In this document: piece by piece, positions 31,622 through 43,310 of the stretch
How the letters are laid out: each line of letters opens with the position of its first letter
How positions within the stretch are numbered: position 1 is the first letter of the stretch
Origin: Thermothielavioides terrestris NRRL 8126
Taxonomy: Eukaryota; Ascomycota; Sordariomycetes; Sordariales; Chaetomiaceae
Length of the DNA: 64,000 nucleotides
Reading direction: 5' to 3'
NCBI RefSeq assembly: GCF_000226115.1
Contig: NC_016458.1
Span: 2,046,001-2,110,000 of the forward strand
Notes under the pieces: model-generated
The model's database searches: none
The model's input: only the letters and a program-made list of their open reading frames with translations
Told to the model about the DNA's origin: nothing
Made by a program: the position numbers and the translations under genes

Positions 31622-34600
31622 CGTCGCAGCGAGGTGGCGTATGGCGCGTGGGAACCGGCCCCGACGAGAGCCTCAAGATCCGGGTTTGCTGGCCCGTCAA
31701 AACTTTCCAACACCTTCGAGCCGGCCTCGGCTGGTGGCCCTAGACAAAAACGAGGCGCTCAGAGCGGGAGGGCGAGGCGCGGCGGCTCAGTTGAGATCTG
31801 GACGGGAAGCTCCGCGGAGAACGGATGGGCCACGGCGTCGGAATCACGACAGGACGGCGATTGGTCGGTGCGGGCGCCGGCCAGCTAAATGGACAATGAG
31901 AGCAGAGCGACGGTCGGCAAGCGACTCGGCCGGCGACTCGCTGAAGAATGTGGACATGCAATTGCTTGAGCGAAGGAGGGGCGTATGGCTGTGGTTGTGG
32001 GCAGATGCAATATCGACGGCGTGCTGGAGAACTGGAGGTGCGGCGCGGCGAGCGGCCAGAACCTCGAGCGTCAGGACGGGCCAGCACGTTTTTCAAAGCA
32101 GCAAGCATCTGGCACAAAGTGGAAAAGCTGGGGCGGATGCACAGGCATCGGTGGGGCGGGAGGAGCCAGCGGCGGCCGGGATTGGCTGGGCCTGGCCAGC
32201 TACACTACACTAATTCCGCACACTAGTGGTAGGGTGGAATTGATGGCCATTGCATCCACCCCGGGACAGACCCGTCCCTCCGTCGCCACATGGTTGTATG
32301 CCGCATGTTCTTGGTTCCCGGCACGTCGCACGCCGCACGGTCGTGCGTGCCAGGGTACGTGCCAGGGTACGAGTCCGCCGAGGATTCCTCGTGCCAGTCC
32401 AGCCAGCACGCACGGTCCGGAGAGGTACTCCGTACTCCGTACCACAACGGACCGCATTGGGTTCTTGTCAACCGCGCGCCGAAAACGGCAGGTGCAAAGC
32501 AACAGAGCCGGCCACAGAGCAACCCAGAATGGTCCCGCGAGCCCGCCCAGACATTCCAGGCTGCCAGAATGGAACTGCGACATCAGGTACTGTATCCCCT
32601 AGTCGAGATGCATGTACATGCACAGAGGTACTCAAGTGGGAGCAGGAGGCCGCTCGTCGCATGCAGCGATTTCGATATTAATTTCCGGGCCGGGATACCT
32701 ACAACGTGCAACGTGTATGATATATGCTGATGTGCACAGCGCCATCTCCATGATAACTTGCAGTTGTTGCGCACGTCGAGCGGCCCGATGCTGGTCGAGC
32801 TGTTTTTTCGGTGGGCGGTGAGTACATGTGCTTGTACGTCCCTCGGCGACTGATGATCGTCCATGGTACAGTAAGCTTGCAGTGACTGGCTGGCTGGCAG
32901 TGGGGGCAGCGCCCCAGAAAGACGCGATAAGCGGCGAGCATCTCCCGCCGGGCCTGCATGGGAAGCCGTCAGCCAGCCAGGTTGGCTGGTCTCACTGTGT
33001 CCGGAGTTAGTGGACTGGAGGAGGTGCCCGCGTTGTTTTGCACGGCCTCGGGCGCGACGAGGTTGTGCGTCTCCATCAGGGTTAAGGGAGATTGGCTCGT
33101 GCGGGGAGATCGCGGGACGCATGCAATCCCGATTCTCTGGGAGCATCGCTCGGGCTCTCCTCCCTGCGCGCAACTTTGCACCGGAGGTAGTGTGACCTCC
33201 GGTGAGGGACTGTGTCTTCTTTTAGTGTACGTACATGACGGATGGGGATCTGGAGAGATCTCTGGAGATGTGAGGAGGGTGCACAACAGTAGGACGCCGA
33301 GCACCCGCACTGTTGCGATCCGTAGCGACGGCATCAATGGAACACGCCGATCCTGTAATCTCTCAACTCAACGGGAGGTCTCTTCGGAGTGGTGTACACT
33401 ACACCACCATTTAGGCAAGGTACCTGCGTGTACATATACGCTAAAGCGTAGCGGTTCGACAGAGACGGCGCATGGGCTACACGTGTACACCAGTGACTGA
33501 CATGTCGAGACCAGTGCCCTCCGCCACGGCGGAGTGCGTCAAGTAGTTTGCAAGGGCAACCTCTCCCGTGCTCCTTCTGCGACCTATCGGATATCCCTGC
33601 AATGGTCCGCACTGAGCGTGGCTTTTTGAGAAATGACGACGGGGTGTCCTGGCCGTGGTCCTGACGCGGGGTACACAGTATGTGCATTGACTCTCTTGAC
33701 AGGCCATCGCAAGCTAAGGTAGACTGAGATCGAATGGGCCAGCGAGACTGCGATCCTCCTTTCAGAAAAGTCAAGTATCGTTGCTATGAATATCCGGGCC
33801 GCCTGCCTCGGGTGGGCGAGAAACCCTCCATTATTACTCGGCAGCTCACCCGACCGCGGCTTATTCGAACTTGACCGGAAGCCAAACAAAGCTAAAAGGC
33901 GGGTCAGCAAGGCGACTCATCAGCCTCCCAGGTAGGTTGCTTTCGGCGCAATTCCTGCGGCGTAACCACGCTGAGATGAGGCGCCGCAAGGCAACGCAAC
34001 GGCACAGGCTGGCAAGATCGGGACCGCTATCTCGGCCATTGCGCATCGGGCAGGTGCATCTCGGGCCAGCTTGTGCGGCGGGTTACCGACAGGCCCGTCT
34101 GACCGAAGGCTTCCTTCGTCGTGTTCCCGTCTGCATGGCAGCGCGGATAATCCAGGCACCCGACCTGGTACCTCGCCTTCCCGGGCCGCGTTCTCGCCTG
34201 CAAATTCAGATCGCTTAGCAATGCCCTGAACAACCATTGTCTTGGAAACTGGAAACCCAGGGCACGAGTCAGTGTGTGTCTGCGTTGCATTACAAACTCG
34301 TTCTTCGTAAAACAAATTCAACAGCGGCACGAGTGACGCATGCAATGAGCCAGGCTTTGTCGCGGTTTCTCAAGAGTCGGCGCTTTTCAACACGGTTCGT
34401 CAGCATCTGCACTTATTGGGAAGGTCGTCCTGGATCCCTCTGCACAAGGCTGGTGCATACTGTGTGTGTAACTTGCCTGAGTCGACTGTACTGTGGTGTA
34501 ATCCGTACAGATTCCGTGCACTACATCAGGTAAGGTAAGGTACCTTACACACATGGCCCCTCGAACTTTGGGGAACATGGGCCTAGGCATCGGCGATCTG

Positions 34601-37600
34601 GTAACGTTAGCGCCGTCACAGACATCGCGACCCCACATAACACGCTCACGTTCACTTCCCGCCAGCGATTGCCGCTCGGCACGTGTTCACTTGTGGATGC
34701 CAATGCCCAAATTTCGGCCAAATACCCACCAACCCCTGTGCTTGAGGGAAGCATGGCAGATCATGCCCCACCGTCGAGCCCTTGGATCCCACGTCCCTGC
34801 GGCGGGGGATTCTTGATTCATCAACTGATGAACTGGAAGGCATGATCACGATTGATGGAGCGCATCTTTCAATTGCATACATAGGATATATAGTGAGAGC
34901 AAGTGATCCGCCCAGCCTCTTTTTTGCTCGACAATGCCGAGAGACCACCAATCTTGATGCGTGGCGACTGCAACCGCTTTTCACTTGTTGATGGGGCCGA
35001 AGCCGCTTGCCAGAGTCACAGGAGAGAAAACTACTGACGGCGGTAGGACTCCTATCTGCTTGTAACTGCGAATTACAGACACCTGAGAGCGCTGATCATG
35101 GCAGCTGTCACCCTGAGCAAGCTCCAGCCTCCAGGTCCGTAGTGTTGGTAGTGTATGTCCGCTGCAGTCTCTTGACCAACTAAGTTGACGGTTAACTTAC
35201 TAGTTAAAGCCAAGAGCCGCCGCTGTGGGGCGGCTGTGAGCAACTCGGCCGTGTGTCTCGGGGAACTGTCCGTCATCTGGCTTTGGGATGGCGTGTTGAG
35301 TCTCTCCTGTTGACTCCTCCACCCTGGTGGCGTTCCAACTCCATTAACTGCCACGGTACCCTTCACAAGTGAACCGTCCCCAGGATAGATCCCGAGTCGG
35401 CGACGCTAGGGAATAAGTCGCAACAAAGCGCTCCAATGACTGCTGCAGCAAACCGGCGCTGCCCATGAAGCGCGCCCCCACCCCTCACTCGCTTCATCCA
35501 CTGTGGTATGCACAGTATGTAGGTAGGTACCTAGATAAGATGTCTACGGAGGCATTTGTACATTGGTATGCCCTTGAGGTTCTCCAGCGCGATCGCCAAA
35601 CCTCCCTCCTCGATTCAATACCCTCATGACATCCTTTGGTCAGTGCCACAGTCCTCACGGGCATCAGGACGCAACTTCTGAAACCAGCGATGCGAATAAC
35701 TATGCGAAAGGAGGAAACAGACGAGCCCTCTTGAACCCCAAGACCATCCATCTCTCCTGCGCGACGTCAGGGGCATGCGTGTTGCTTGTGGCTGAGCCGG
35801 GAGTGCCGAGTTTCTTTGTCGGGCCAGTGGCTCGGTGGTCTGCGGGCCGCGAGGTTCGGTAGCCAAAAAAGCAAGTGCCCCCGGTTTTCACCCGCAAACC
35901 ATATTTGATGCTTCGGAATCCTGTATGAATGCTCTCCAGACTCCCTCTCATCCCTCGTCGGTGCGGCTGAACCTTGGATGCTGTGCGGAATACACTACGT
36001 TAGTCCGGTTTCACCATTTCCCTGCATTGGAGGTACATCATTAAGGTAGGTACAGTACTCCTGCCTTTGCCATCACATAGGTACCTAGTAATGTGATATA
36101 TCATCTGTCTAGGTAATGGCCATTGTTTGCACTCCTTTCAGCAGATATCCTCTGCCCCGTCGCCGGGACCGACGTGATACGTTGCCTCATTGCACCGGTG
36201 CGCCGTCCGCGGCCTCGGCAGCCCCCGCGGGGGTGGGGGAGGGGACGCAGCGAGCGCGGGGACTGCGGCCGAACCATAGGTATCGGCCGCGCTGCAGAAT
36301 TGCTCCGTATAAAACCGCCCCGGTATCAGCGGCAAGCCACAGCCAGCTGCTGACTCCTTGCGCAGCCCTTGAATCCGAAGGTTGCTGCTCGACCTAGTCT
36401 CACCAAGCACCCTTCGTTCGTCATCCGCAGCCATACCCCCTGATACACGGCCCAGAGTCACCAGCACGCTTTTTGTCTGACATATACTTGGTAGTTTCCG
36501 TGGCAGGAGGACAAAAATGCGGGATCACATTACGTGCATCAGGGAACACTGACTCGGGAACAGCCACACACATGCCACAGGCGCTATTTTGCTACGGTTC
36601 ACCATGCCTTGCATACTGTGGTATGGAGGCTTGCAGTTCCATTTGCGTTCCCAGGCTCCGAGCGTGCCAATAGTTTGTTTTGCTTTTTTTCCCTGTGCCC
36701 GCCAATTCGGGCATCACGACATTTGAGATTACTCGTTTGGTCTTTTCGCTGGTTAACGCGGGATTCAGGAGAAAATCCTGGGAGAGCAGGAGGTCTTCGA
36801 TCCTGGCCGCTGTATGTACGGACTATTGGGACTGGTGCCCCTGCCTAATCTCTCAACATCCTTCCTTTTCGGCTCTCCCGTATTTCTCCCTTGACTGAAC
36901 AGGTAACCTTCGCTGTTTATCCCTCCTTGGACGTGGGCCGGGTACGGCAAGCGGCACTGGTGTGCGTTTGGCAAGGGGTTCTCGACTTCGGACAATGCAT
37001 TCGCCCCCTATCCAAGCCTGCGCCCAGTGCCCACTGCCCATTGACAGGACCTGTACCCAGTATTCCATAGGTGGCTTTCGAACTCTGTCTCAGGATGCCG
37101 CGTTGGAGTGGCGCCGGTACTACCTGTTAAACTGTAACCTCTCGAGAAGCGCAGGAGCAGAAGCACCAGCACTAGCACTAGCACCAGCACCAGCGCAAAC
37201 ACCTGCACCTGCACCAACGCCATCATCTCCGTACTCTGTGACTGCTGAGCCGGCGTTTGTTTGCCCACAATGTCACTGTAGAACATGTGCAGACCCATGG
37301 CGTGCTCAGCTTCTCGAGGCCACCCATAGGCAGGATGGAACAGACACCACAAACACAAAACCCAAACACAAGCCATAGAACCGTAAGGGCTTCCGTGTCC
37401 CTCTCTCCCTTCCCCTTTCCTCTTCTTCTTGGTTTCACTGAGGAACTTCTCTCGCCCCCTGTTGTTCTGCTCTTGTCTTCTTTCCCAAAATATATTCCTC
37501 CATAACTCACTTCCCCCCCCCCCCCCCCCCCCCTGTTCCCCCTGCACGCCCCAGAGTACAGCCCTGTAGTAGCGTGATACGCAACACCAGCCCTCTGCAA

Positions 37601-38731
37601 CTATTGAACTGTCCACCCAAGGACACAGAGCGGCAGAGAAAATGCCAAACCTTCTGCTCTTGGGCGTAAGGCGCGAGCGGCAGGGTGATCACGGCTCGGA
37701 GCACGGAGCACTGGGGCCGGGCCGGGCCTGGGCCCGGGAAGGACTGGAAGGCGGAAACCGGCTTGGCGGATTCGGTCGCTTGAGCGGTGTTTGCTCCCAG
37801 TCTGGACGGGCCGTCACCTCACTTCCAGACCGGCTCGTGCCATGTATGTGGACAAGCTCAATGCGCACGAGACACAAGCAGGCCGGTATTTTTGCCATGT
37901 CTCGGGTCAGGACGGAGATAACGAGCACTTACACAGTAACTAGATACGGAGTGCGGATATGTAGTGTGCCTAAGGCGCAAACGCATGGCAACTTACTCTG
38001 GAGGCACTTAGACGGTGAGAAGGGTGGTTGAACCGAACGTTACGCTCGACCTGCCTCCCCGCAGTATCTGTAACGTGTCTTTTGGCGGCTCAGATGGCGA
38101 GCGAGCCCGGCACACGCCCAACTTGAAGGTATACTGGGTTTGAGGTTCCCATTCCAATCGTGGCACGGCGGTGCCTTGCAGCCCAGGCCCCGACTGTGAC
38201 CCGAAAGGGACACAGCTTCAAGACAGCACTGGTGGTTACACGTTGGGGCCGGGAACAAACCTGGAGCGATATGCAGCATATGAAACAGAGCATTGCACGC
38301 AAACCCTGCACTAGTAGACTACATGCGCTCTGCACAACGGCGAATAACAGAACCGGGGGGTAAGCCAGGTCGTGACACGGAAGGTATGCAACTTCGGCTG
38401 GCCGGGTGGGTGAAACGGGGAAGCGATTCAGGACAAAGACTCGACATAGTGCCGTAACTGCTATTTTGCGGCCGGAAAGCTTCAGAGGAACAGGTTGTAA
38501 CCCAGCGACGCGCATGATAGCGGCAGACTGAGTGTGGACGAAGGGAGCTCCCCAATGCATCCCATTCGTGGCCAAGTCCGCGGGTCGGCAGTGGCCAGCC
38601 TCAAGTTGCACCGCGAGCCTTCAAGCCTGATTTCGCGTCACAGCGATAACAGGCACCGGCGAAAAAAAGAAGAGGTGAGAAGAAAGAGAGAGACTGAGAG
38701 CTTACCCAAGGTCGATGAAAACCAAAAATTT
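31622..38731. other. 7.1-kb stretch without recognisable genes
   Basis: None of the many short ORFs on either strand has a recognisable family, splice-consistent extension or GC3 bias. Features seen: repeated TAGGTACCTA-like and AAGGTA words (34532-34549, 35518-35534, 36042-36050, 36078-36090), TCCGTACTCCGTACC near 32425, a TATAAAA box at 36308-36314 in a GC-rich setting, Ala/Pro-codon-like GCACCA repeats at 37165-37222, and a 21-nt C homopolymer at 37513-37533. It could contain non-coding transcripts or decayed elements. Confidence 0.4.
37513..37533 (+). repeat. 21-nt poly(C) homopolymer
   Basis: An uninterrupted C tract preceded by TT and followed by TG and then another CCCCC. On the minus strand it is a G run able to form quadruplex structures. 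It is likely to be length-variable and a sequencing difficulty. Confidence 0.85.
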
Positions 38732-38802
38732 GCGCCAAGAGGGAATCGAACCCCCCCCTCAACCTTGGAAGGGTTGAATCCTAGCCACTAGACCATTGGC
38801 GC
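38732..38802 (-). tRNA. tRNA-Gly (anticodon TCC)
   Basis: A 71-nt cloverleaf on the minus strand. The acceptor stem GCGCCAA pairs with TTGGCGC. The D-arm contains TGGTCTAGTGGCTAGGA, the internal A box. The anticodon stem CAACC/GGTTG encloses loop CTTCCAA (anticodon TCC, reading GGA). The T-arm GGGGG-TTCGATT-CCCTC is the B box, with one G-T pair. No intron. Confidence 0.9.
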
Positions 38803-38809
38803 GACGAAG

Positions 38810-38889
38810 TGGACGAGCTGGGAATCGAACCCAGGACCTTTCGCAGTCGAGATGCTAAGCGAACGCTCTACCAACTGAGCCACACGCCC
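38810..38889 (-). tRNA. tRNA-Ala (anticodon AGC) with a 7-nt intron
   Basis: An 80-nt gene on the minus strand. The acceptor stem GGGCGTG pairs with CTCGTCC (one mismatch and one G-T). The A box is TGGCTCAGTTGGTAGAG and the T-arm is CTGGG-TTCGATT-CCCAG. The anticodon stem TTCGC/GCGAA encloses 14 nt starting TTAGCA. A normal 7-nt loop would leave about 7 extra nt (near TCTCGAC) at the canonical intron site after position 37. It is co-oriented with tRNA-Gly and 7 nt upstream of it, so one Pol III dicistronic transcript is possible. Confidence 0.88.
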
Positions 38890-39191
38890 CCATATTAGTG
38901 GGTTTCTGTTGATTCTGGCATTCAGAAATGGCGCATCTGAGGAATGGAAACACCCCACATTCGGCTTCGGTCGCGCTGACAAGGGTTAAGGTTGGACTGT
39001 GAAGGCCTCGAAGCTCTGATGATCTAATTGGCCAAGGTCGACAGGGGGGGTTCGGTGCATTGGACAGCAGGAAATTTTTGGCAGATCGCGAGGGCATTTT
39101 GTCAACCGCAGAAGGACCGCGACCGTGGTACAATTGACTTACCTTCGGCCGCTCGTCCATCACTCCCGGTCGTTTCTGCCACAGCACCAAG
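38890..39191. other. tRNA-Ala upstream and RRM-gene promoter region
   Basis: A short divergent spacer between the minus-strand tRNA pair and the plus-strand RRM gene. No other feature is seen. Confidence 0.5.
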
Positions 39192-40444
39192 ATGTAAGTG
39201 CGATTCTTCTGACTTTGCCTCCTCTTGTTCCGTGATGCAAAAGCACGATCCCGCTAACCACCTCAGGCATTCTGTGCGCCGTGCCGCTTTGAGGGCGGCC
39301 CTCTCTGCCTCCAGGGTTGTTTGCAACCAGGCGAACTCCACGCGACTGGCCACCAGGACCGCCGCAGAATGGAATTATACGAGGCCAGCCTTGCCGCATA
39401 CTCTCCGGTTCTTCTCGCAGACGGTGCGCAAGGCCTACGAGAACAGAGAATTGGAGCAGGCGCAGCGCAAGGACGAGGAGAACTTCGAGAAGCAGGCCGC
39501 CGCCGACGCCCGTGAGGACGTTGAGGTACGCTCGGCGGTGTTCCAAGATACATGAGCGTGTTGCGTTGCTTACCTGTCCCAGGAGTCGGTTGCGCAGACC
39601 GAGGCCGACATTCAAGAAGCTATGCAGGAGGTGTCGCCATCGTCATCGGAAGAGCCCGGATCGCCATCGTCATCAGAAGAGCCCAGACCCGCGCCAGGTG
39701 CCATGTCGAAAGCTCAGGAAAGCAAGTAGCCACGCGTCGTGCGTGTTGTCTGTGTGCAATAGCTGCTGACAGCCAATCTCCCGAACAGTCCAGAACAGCG
39801 TCTTCGTTCGCAACCTTGTGTTCGAGGTCACCGAAGAGCACCTGCAGAAGGCCTTCTCGAAATACGGCGAGGTTGCGAGCACCTTCATCGCGCGCGACCC
39901 TCGCGGTTTGAGCAAAGGGTGAGCCTGGTGGAAGGGGCGTCTCCCCGCTCGCAGACCAAGCCCACTGACCTCATGTTGCAGCTTCGGCTTCGTGACATTC
40001 ACCACGCCCGAGGCGGTGGAGACCGCCTGCTCCCAGGTCAACGGTTCATTCTGGCACGGCCGTCGCATTACATGCGTTCGCCGGACGCAGCCAGCCCCAG
40101 CCGGGGTAAAGAAACCCGCCAAGTCGCCGCCGGGGCCGACTGCGCAGCTCTTCATCGGCAACATTCCCTACGAGACGACCGACGCCGAGCTGAACCGGCT
40201 CTTCCGGGGTATTGAGAACCTGCGCGACGTGCGCGTGGCTGTCGACCGCACTACGGGCTGGCCCCGTGGCTTTGCGCACGCCGATTTCACGAGCATCGAG
40301 GCGGCCATCGAGGCAAAGAAGAGGCTGGAGGGCACAATGCTCGGCAACAGGTTGCTGAGAGTTGACTTCGCCACCGGATATCAGAGACGCAGTAGGTCAC
40401 CTCCGCAACAGCAGCCTGTTGAGGATGCGGAGACGGAGCAGTGA
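39192..40444 (+). CDS. Two-RRM RNA-binding protein, possibly mitochondrial, 330 aa
   Basis: Exons 39192-39193, 39267-39525, 39583-39721, 39789-39918 and 39982-40444, all joining in phase. The start codon is split: AT in exon 1 and G in exon 2 (73-nt intron GTAAGT..CAG). Intron 3 (39722-39788) begins GCAAGT, a GC-AG intron, and its removal restores NSVFVRNLVFEV. RRM1 (about residues 135-213) has RNP2 VFVRNL and RNP1 KGFGFVTF. RRM2 (about 230-310) has RNP2 LFIGNI and RNP1 RGFAHADF. The first 60 residues are rich in Arg, Ala and Ser with few acids (HSVRRAALRAALSASR, HTLRFFSQTVRKAY), as in mitochondrial presequences. A Ser/Glu/Pro linker with a 27-bp duplication precedes RRM1. The RNA target is unknown. 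Confidence 0.82.
39634..39687 (+). repeat. 27-bp tandem duplication in RRM gene
   Basis: Units 39634-39660 and 39661-39687 are nearly identical and encode SPSSSEEPG and SPSSSEEPR in the linker before RRM1. The frame is preserved. Confidence 0.85.
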
Positions 40445-41232
40445 AAAGGAAGAGGTGGCTGCAAGATATCCATCTTTATCGTGGCGGAAAAGGAGGGTGT
40501 CAGTCTCGGTGGGCGAGTTCAGGCGCTCGCCCTGGGACTTCTGTAACACATGAAGAACGGTGCTTCTCTTCCAAGAGCATCTGTGTATAATAAGTAAGGT
40601 ACTCCAGGATTAAGGTGCATTAGAAAAGGTACAGGTAGCTGTGCACTGCTAGTGTTAAATTGAATGAACAAATGTCCGGCCTAAAACCCCGACTTCCAAA
40701 GCCTGAACCAATGCCTTTGTTACCCTCTCTTTTAGGTAACGGTCGTCCGTATTCTGGACGAATTACCAGGTACCTGGAGTTATGTGGGGCGGCTCGAACT
40801 GGCCCCACAGCTTGCAAGCCGGGGAAAGGAAACACGCTGCCTCGGCATCTCGGATACGCTACCAAGCGAGCGGGGCCCTTCGCCAACACATCTGCCCGCT
40901 GTAATCCGAATACAGAACTGCTGTGCACAAGCGCGCGCCAGAGTAGCGATCCAGGCCCGCCAACAGCGAACGCGGCCCAACTTCGCAACCTTGTCGCCAA
41001 CGAACAACGAACCAGCCGCTGGCGCCTTATTTCGACCCGATCTCTTCCCCCGTTGGCGCCCTCGTCCCCTTCTCGCCGAAGGCTTCTGGTTGCTCTTTTG
41101 TTCCGCTTCTCTGCATCTCCCATCGTCCGCTTTCATCAGCCCCGCGTTGGCAGCACCTAGATCGCTCGCTTGAGCGTCGTCTTTCCTCCTCCGAATTGCC
41201 CGCATCCCACGTCGCATCGCACCGCAGTAGCC
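40445..41232. other. Intergenic, RRM 3' flank and PEX5 promoter
   Basis: No supported gene. Overlapping ORFs on both strands at 40620-41173 have no family resemblance. Pyrimidine-rich sequence just before 41233 is consistent with the PEX5 leader. Confidence 0.5.
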
Positions 41233-43310
41233 ATGTCGTTTCTTGGCGGCGCTGAATGCTCCTCGGCGGGCAACCCGCTCAGTCAATTCACAAAACATGT
41301 CCAGGACGATAAGAGCCTCCAGCATGACAGACTTGCCGGCAGAGGGCCGAGTCCTGCCGTTGGCGGCTTCAGGAGCGCCGTCCACAACGCGCCCCAGGAC
41401 GAGGTGAGTTTACTTAAAGCAGCAGATCCACCAGCCTCGGAAGGAAACAATGAGCGAGTGGGCAAAGGAGTACACGTGGGAATGTGTGCCCGGATACTGA
41501 CGCATCATTACCGCTGCAGATTGTGAACGGCTTCCTCCACCGGACCCCGGGCCTCCCCGAGATGCCGCTCGAGCAGCAAGGCCCCATGAACCAAGTCCAC
41601 ATCGACCAGAGCCACGGCGTCCATCTCCGCGCCCATTCCGCCTCGCCCATGTCGTCCGCCTGGGCCCCGCCCGACACCCAGGCCGCCATGGAGGCCGCCT
41701 TCAACGCACCGCCGGAAACCCACTTCAGCCCCGAAGAGTTCGCCAAGTTCCAGCACATGAACGGCTCCGCGTCGTCCACCGCCCGAGCCGGCCCCATGCC
41801 GGGGCCCAGCGCCGGCATGCTCGCTCAGTCCCATATTCCCGGGGCGCTGGGGGGTATGAGCCATCCCATGATGATGCGCCCCATGTTCCAGCCCATGTAC
41901 GGGCCTCAGATGCACATTGCTCCCCGGCAGCCGCAACAGGAGGCTGAGGGCAAGGGAAAGGGCAAGGTGGTCGAGCTAGACGAGAGCCAGTGGGAAGAAC
42001 AATTCAGACAAATGGAGCTGCACGACCGGCAGCTCCGCGAGGAGCAGGACGAAGCACAGGCGATGGAACGGGAGCTGGACCGGATGGACGAGAAGCTGCT
42101 GCACTCTGAAACCGGCTACGGCGATCTCGAATCGATCTGGCGCGGCATTCAGGCCGAACGAGAGGCGATGAATGAGTTGGATGACGTCGAAGACGACTTC
42201 GCTAAGTTCGACAGTTCCCACTTTGGCGGCGATAACCTTCACGACTGGGGGCTCAACAATCGCTACGGCGCCGACCCAATCGTGCAGGAGTATCTTTTCG
42301 AGGAGGAGAACCTGTTCCAGGACCAACCCAATCCCTTCGAGGAGGGCGTGCGCATCGTGAAGGAGGGCGGCAACCTCTCGCTCGCGGCCCTTGCCTTCGA
42401 AGCCGCCGTGCAGAAGAACCCCGACCACGTTGAAGCGTGGGTCTACCTCGGCAACGTCCAGGCCCAAAACGAGAAAGAGGAGGCCGCCATCCGAGCGCTC
42501 GAGCACGCCCTGAAGCTCGACCCCAACAACCTCGCCGCCCTGATGGCGCTGGCCGTTTCCTACACCAACGAAGGCTACGACAGCACTGCCTACCGCACCC
42601 TCGAGCGCTGGCTCTCCGTCAAGTATCCGCAGATCCTCGCCCCGACCGAGCTCTCGTCGGCCGCCGAAATGGGCTTTACCGACCGCGCCCAGCTGCACGA
42701 GCGCGTGACCGACCTCTTCCTCTCGGCGGCGCGCCTCGCGCCCGACGGCGAGCACATGGACCCGGACGTGCAGGTCGGCCTGGGTGTGCTCTTCTACGGC
42801 GCCGAGGAGTACGACAAGGCGGTCGACTGCTTCCAGGCGGCGCTGCACAGCTCCGAGCTGGGCACATCCAACCAGCGCGAGCAGGTCCACCTGCTCTGGA
42901 ACCGCCTGGGCGCCACGCTGGCCAACTCGGGCCGCTCCGAGGAGGCCATCGCCGCCTACGAGAAGGCCCTCTCCATCAACCCCAACTTCGTCCGCGCCCG
43001 CTACAACCTCGGCGTGTCGTGCATCAACATCGGCTGCCACGCCGAGGCCGCCGGCCACCTGCTCGCCGCGCTCGACATGCACAAGACCGTCGAGAAGAGC
43101 GGCCGCGAGAAGGCCAGGGAGCTCCTCGGCGCCGGCGCCGACGCCGCCAACGCCGACGCCCGCATCGAGGCCATGACCACCCAGAACCGAAGCACCACCC
43201 TCTACGACACCCTGCGGCGCGTCTTCACCCAGATGGGCCGGCCCGACCTGGCCGAGAAGGTGGTCGTCGGCGTCGACCCGGATATTTTCCGGGGCGAGTT
43301 TGACTTTTGA
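41233..43310 (+). CDS. PEX5: Peroxisomal targeting signal 1 receptor PEX5, 653 aa
   Basis: Cytosolic receptor that recognises C-terminal SKL-type signals and delivers cargo to the peroxisomal docking complex. Exon 1 is 41233-41403 and exon 2 is 41520-43310 (116-nt intron GTGAGT..GCAG). The N-terminus MSFLGGAEC has the conserved cysteine, here Cys9, used for mono-ubiquitination and recycling. A WxxxF docking motif, WEEQF, is at about 215-219, followed by a Glu/Arg-rich helix. The TPR array covers roughly residues 350-600, with canonical helices such as HVEAWVYLGNVQAQNEKEEA, SGRSEEAIAAYEKALSINPN and FVRARYNLGVSCINIGCHAE. The C-terminus FRGEFDF is typical. Length matches fungal orthologs. GC3 is very high, which creates long spurious antisense ORFs. 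Confidence 0.95.

Noticed and set aside
37008..37616. 202-codon minus-strand ORF with Leu/Val-rich stretch resembling a membrane segment
   Set aside because: The hydrophobic run comes from GCACCA-type repeats read backwards and the Gly run from the C homopolymer; no splice or family support.
41976..43082. 368-codon minus-strand ORF
   Set aside because: Antisense shadow of the PEX5 TPR region; low-complexity composition.
42437..43303. 288-codon plus-strand ORF in another frame
   Set aside because: Arg/Pro/Ala-rich frame shadow within PEX5.
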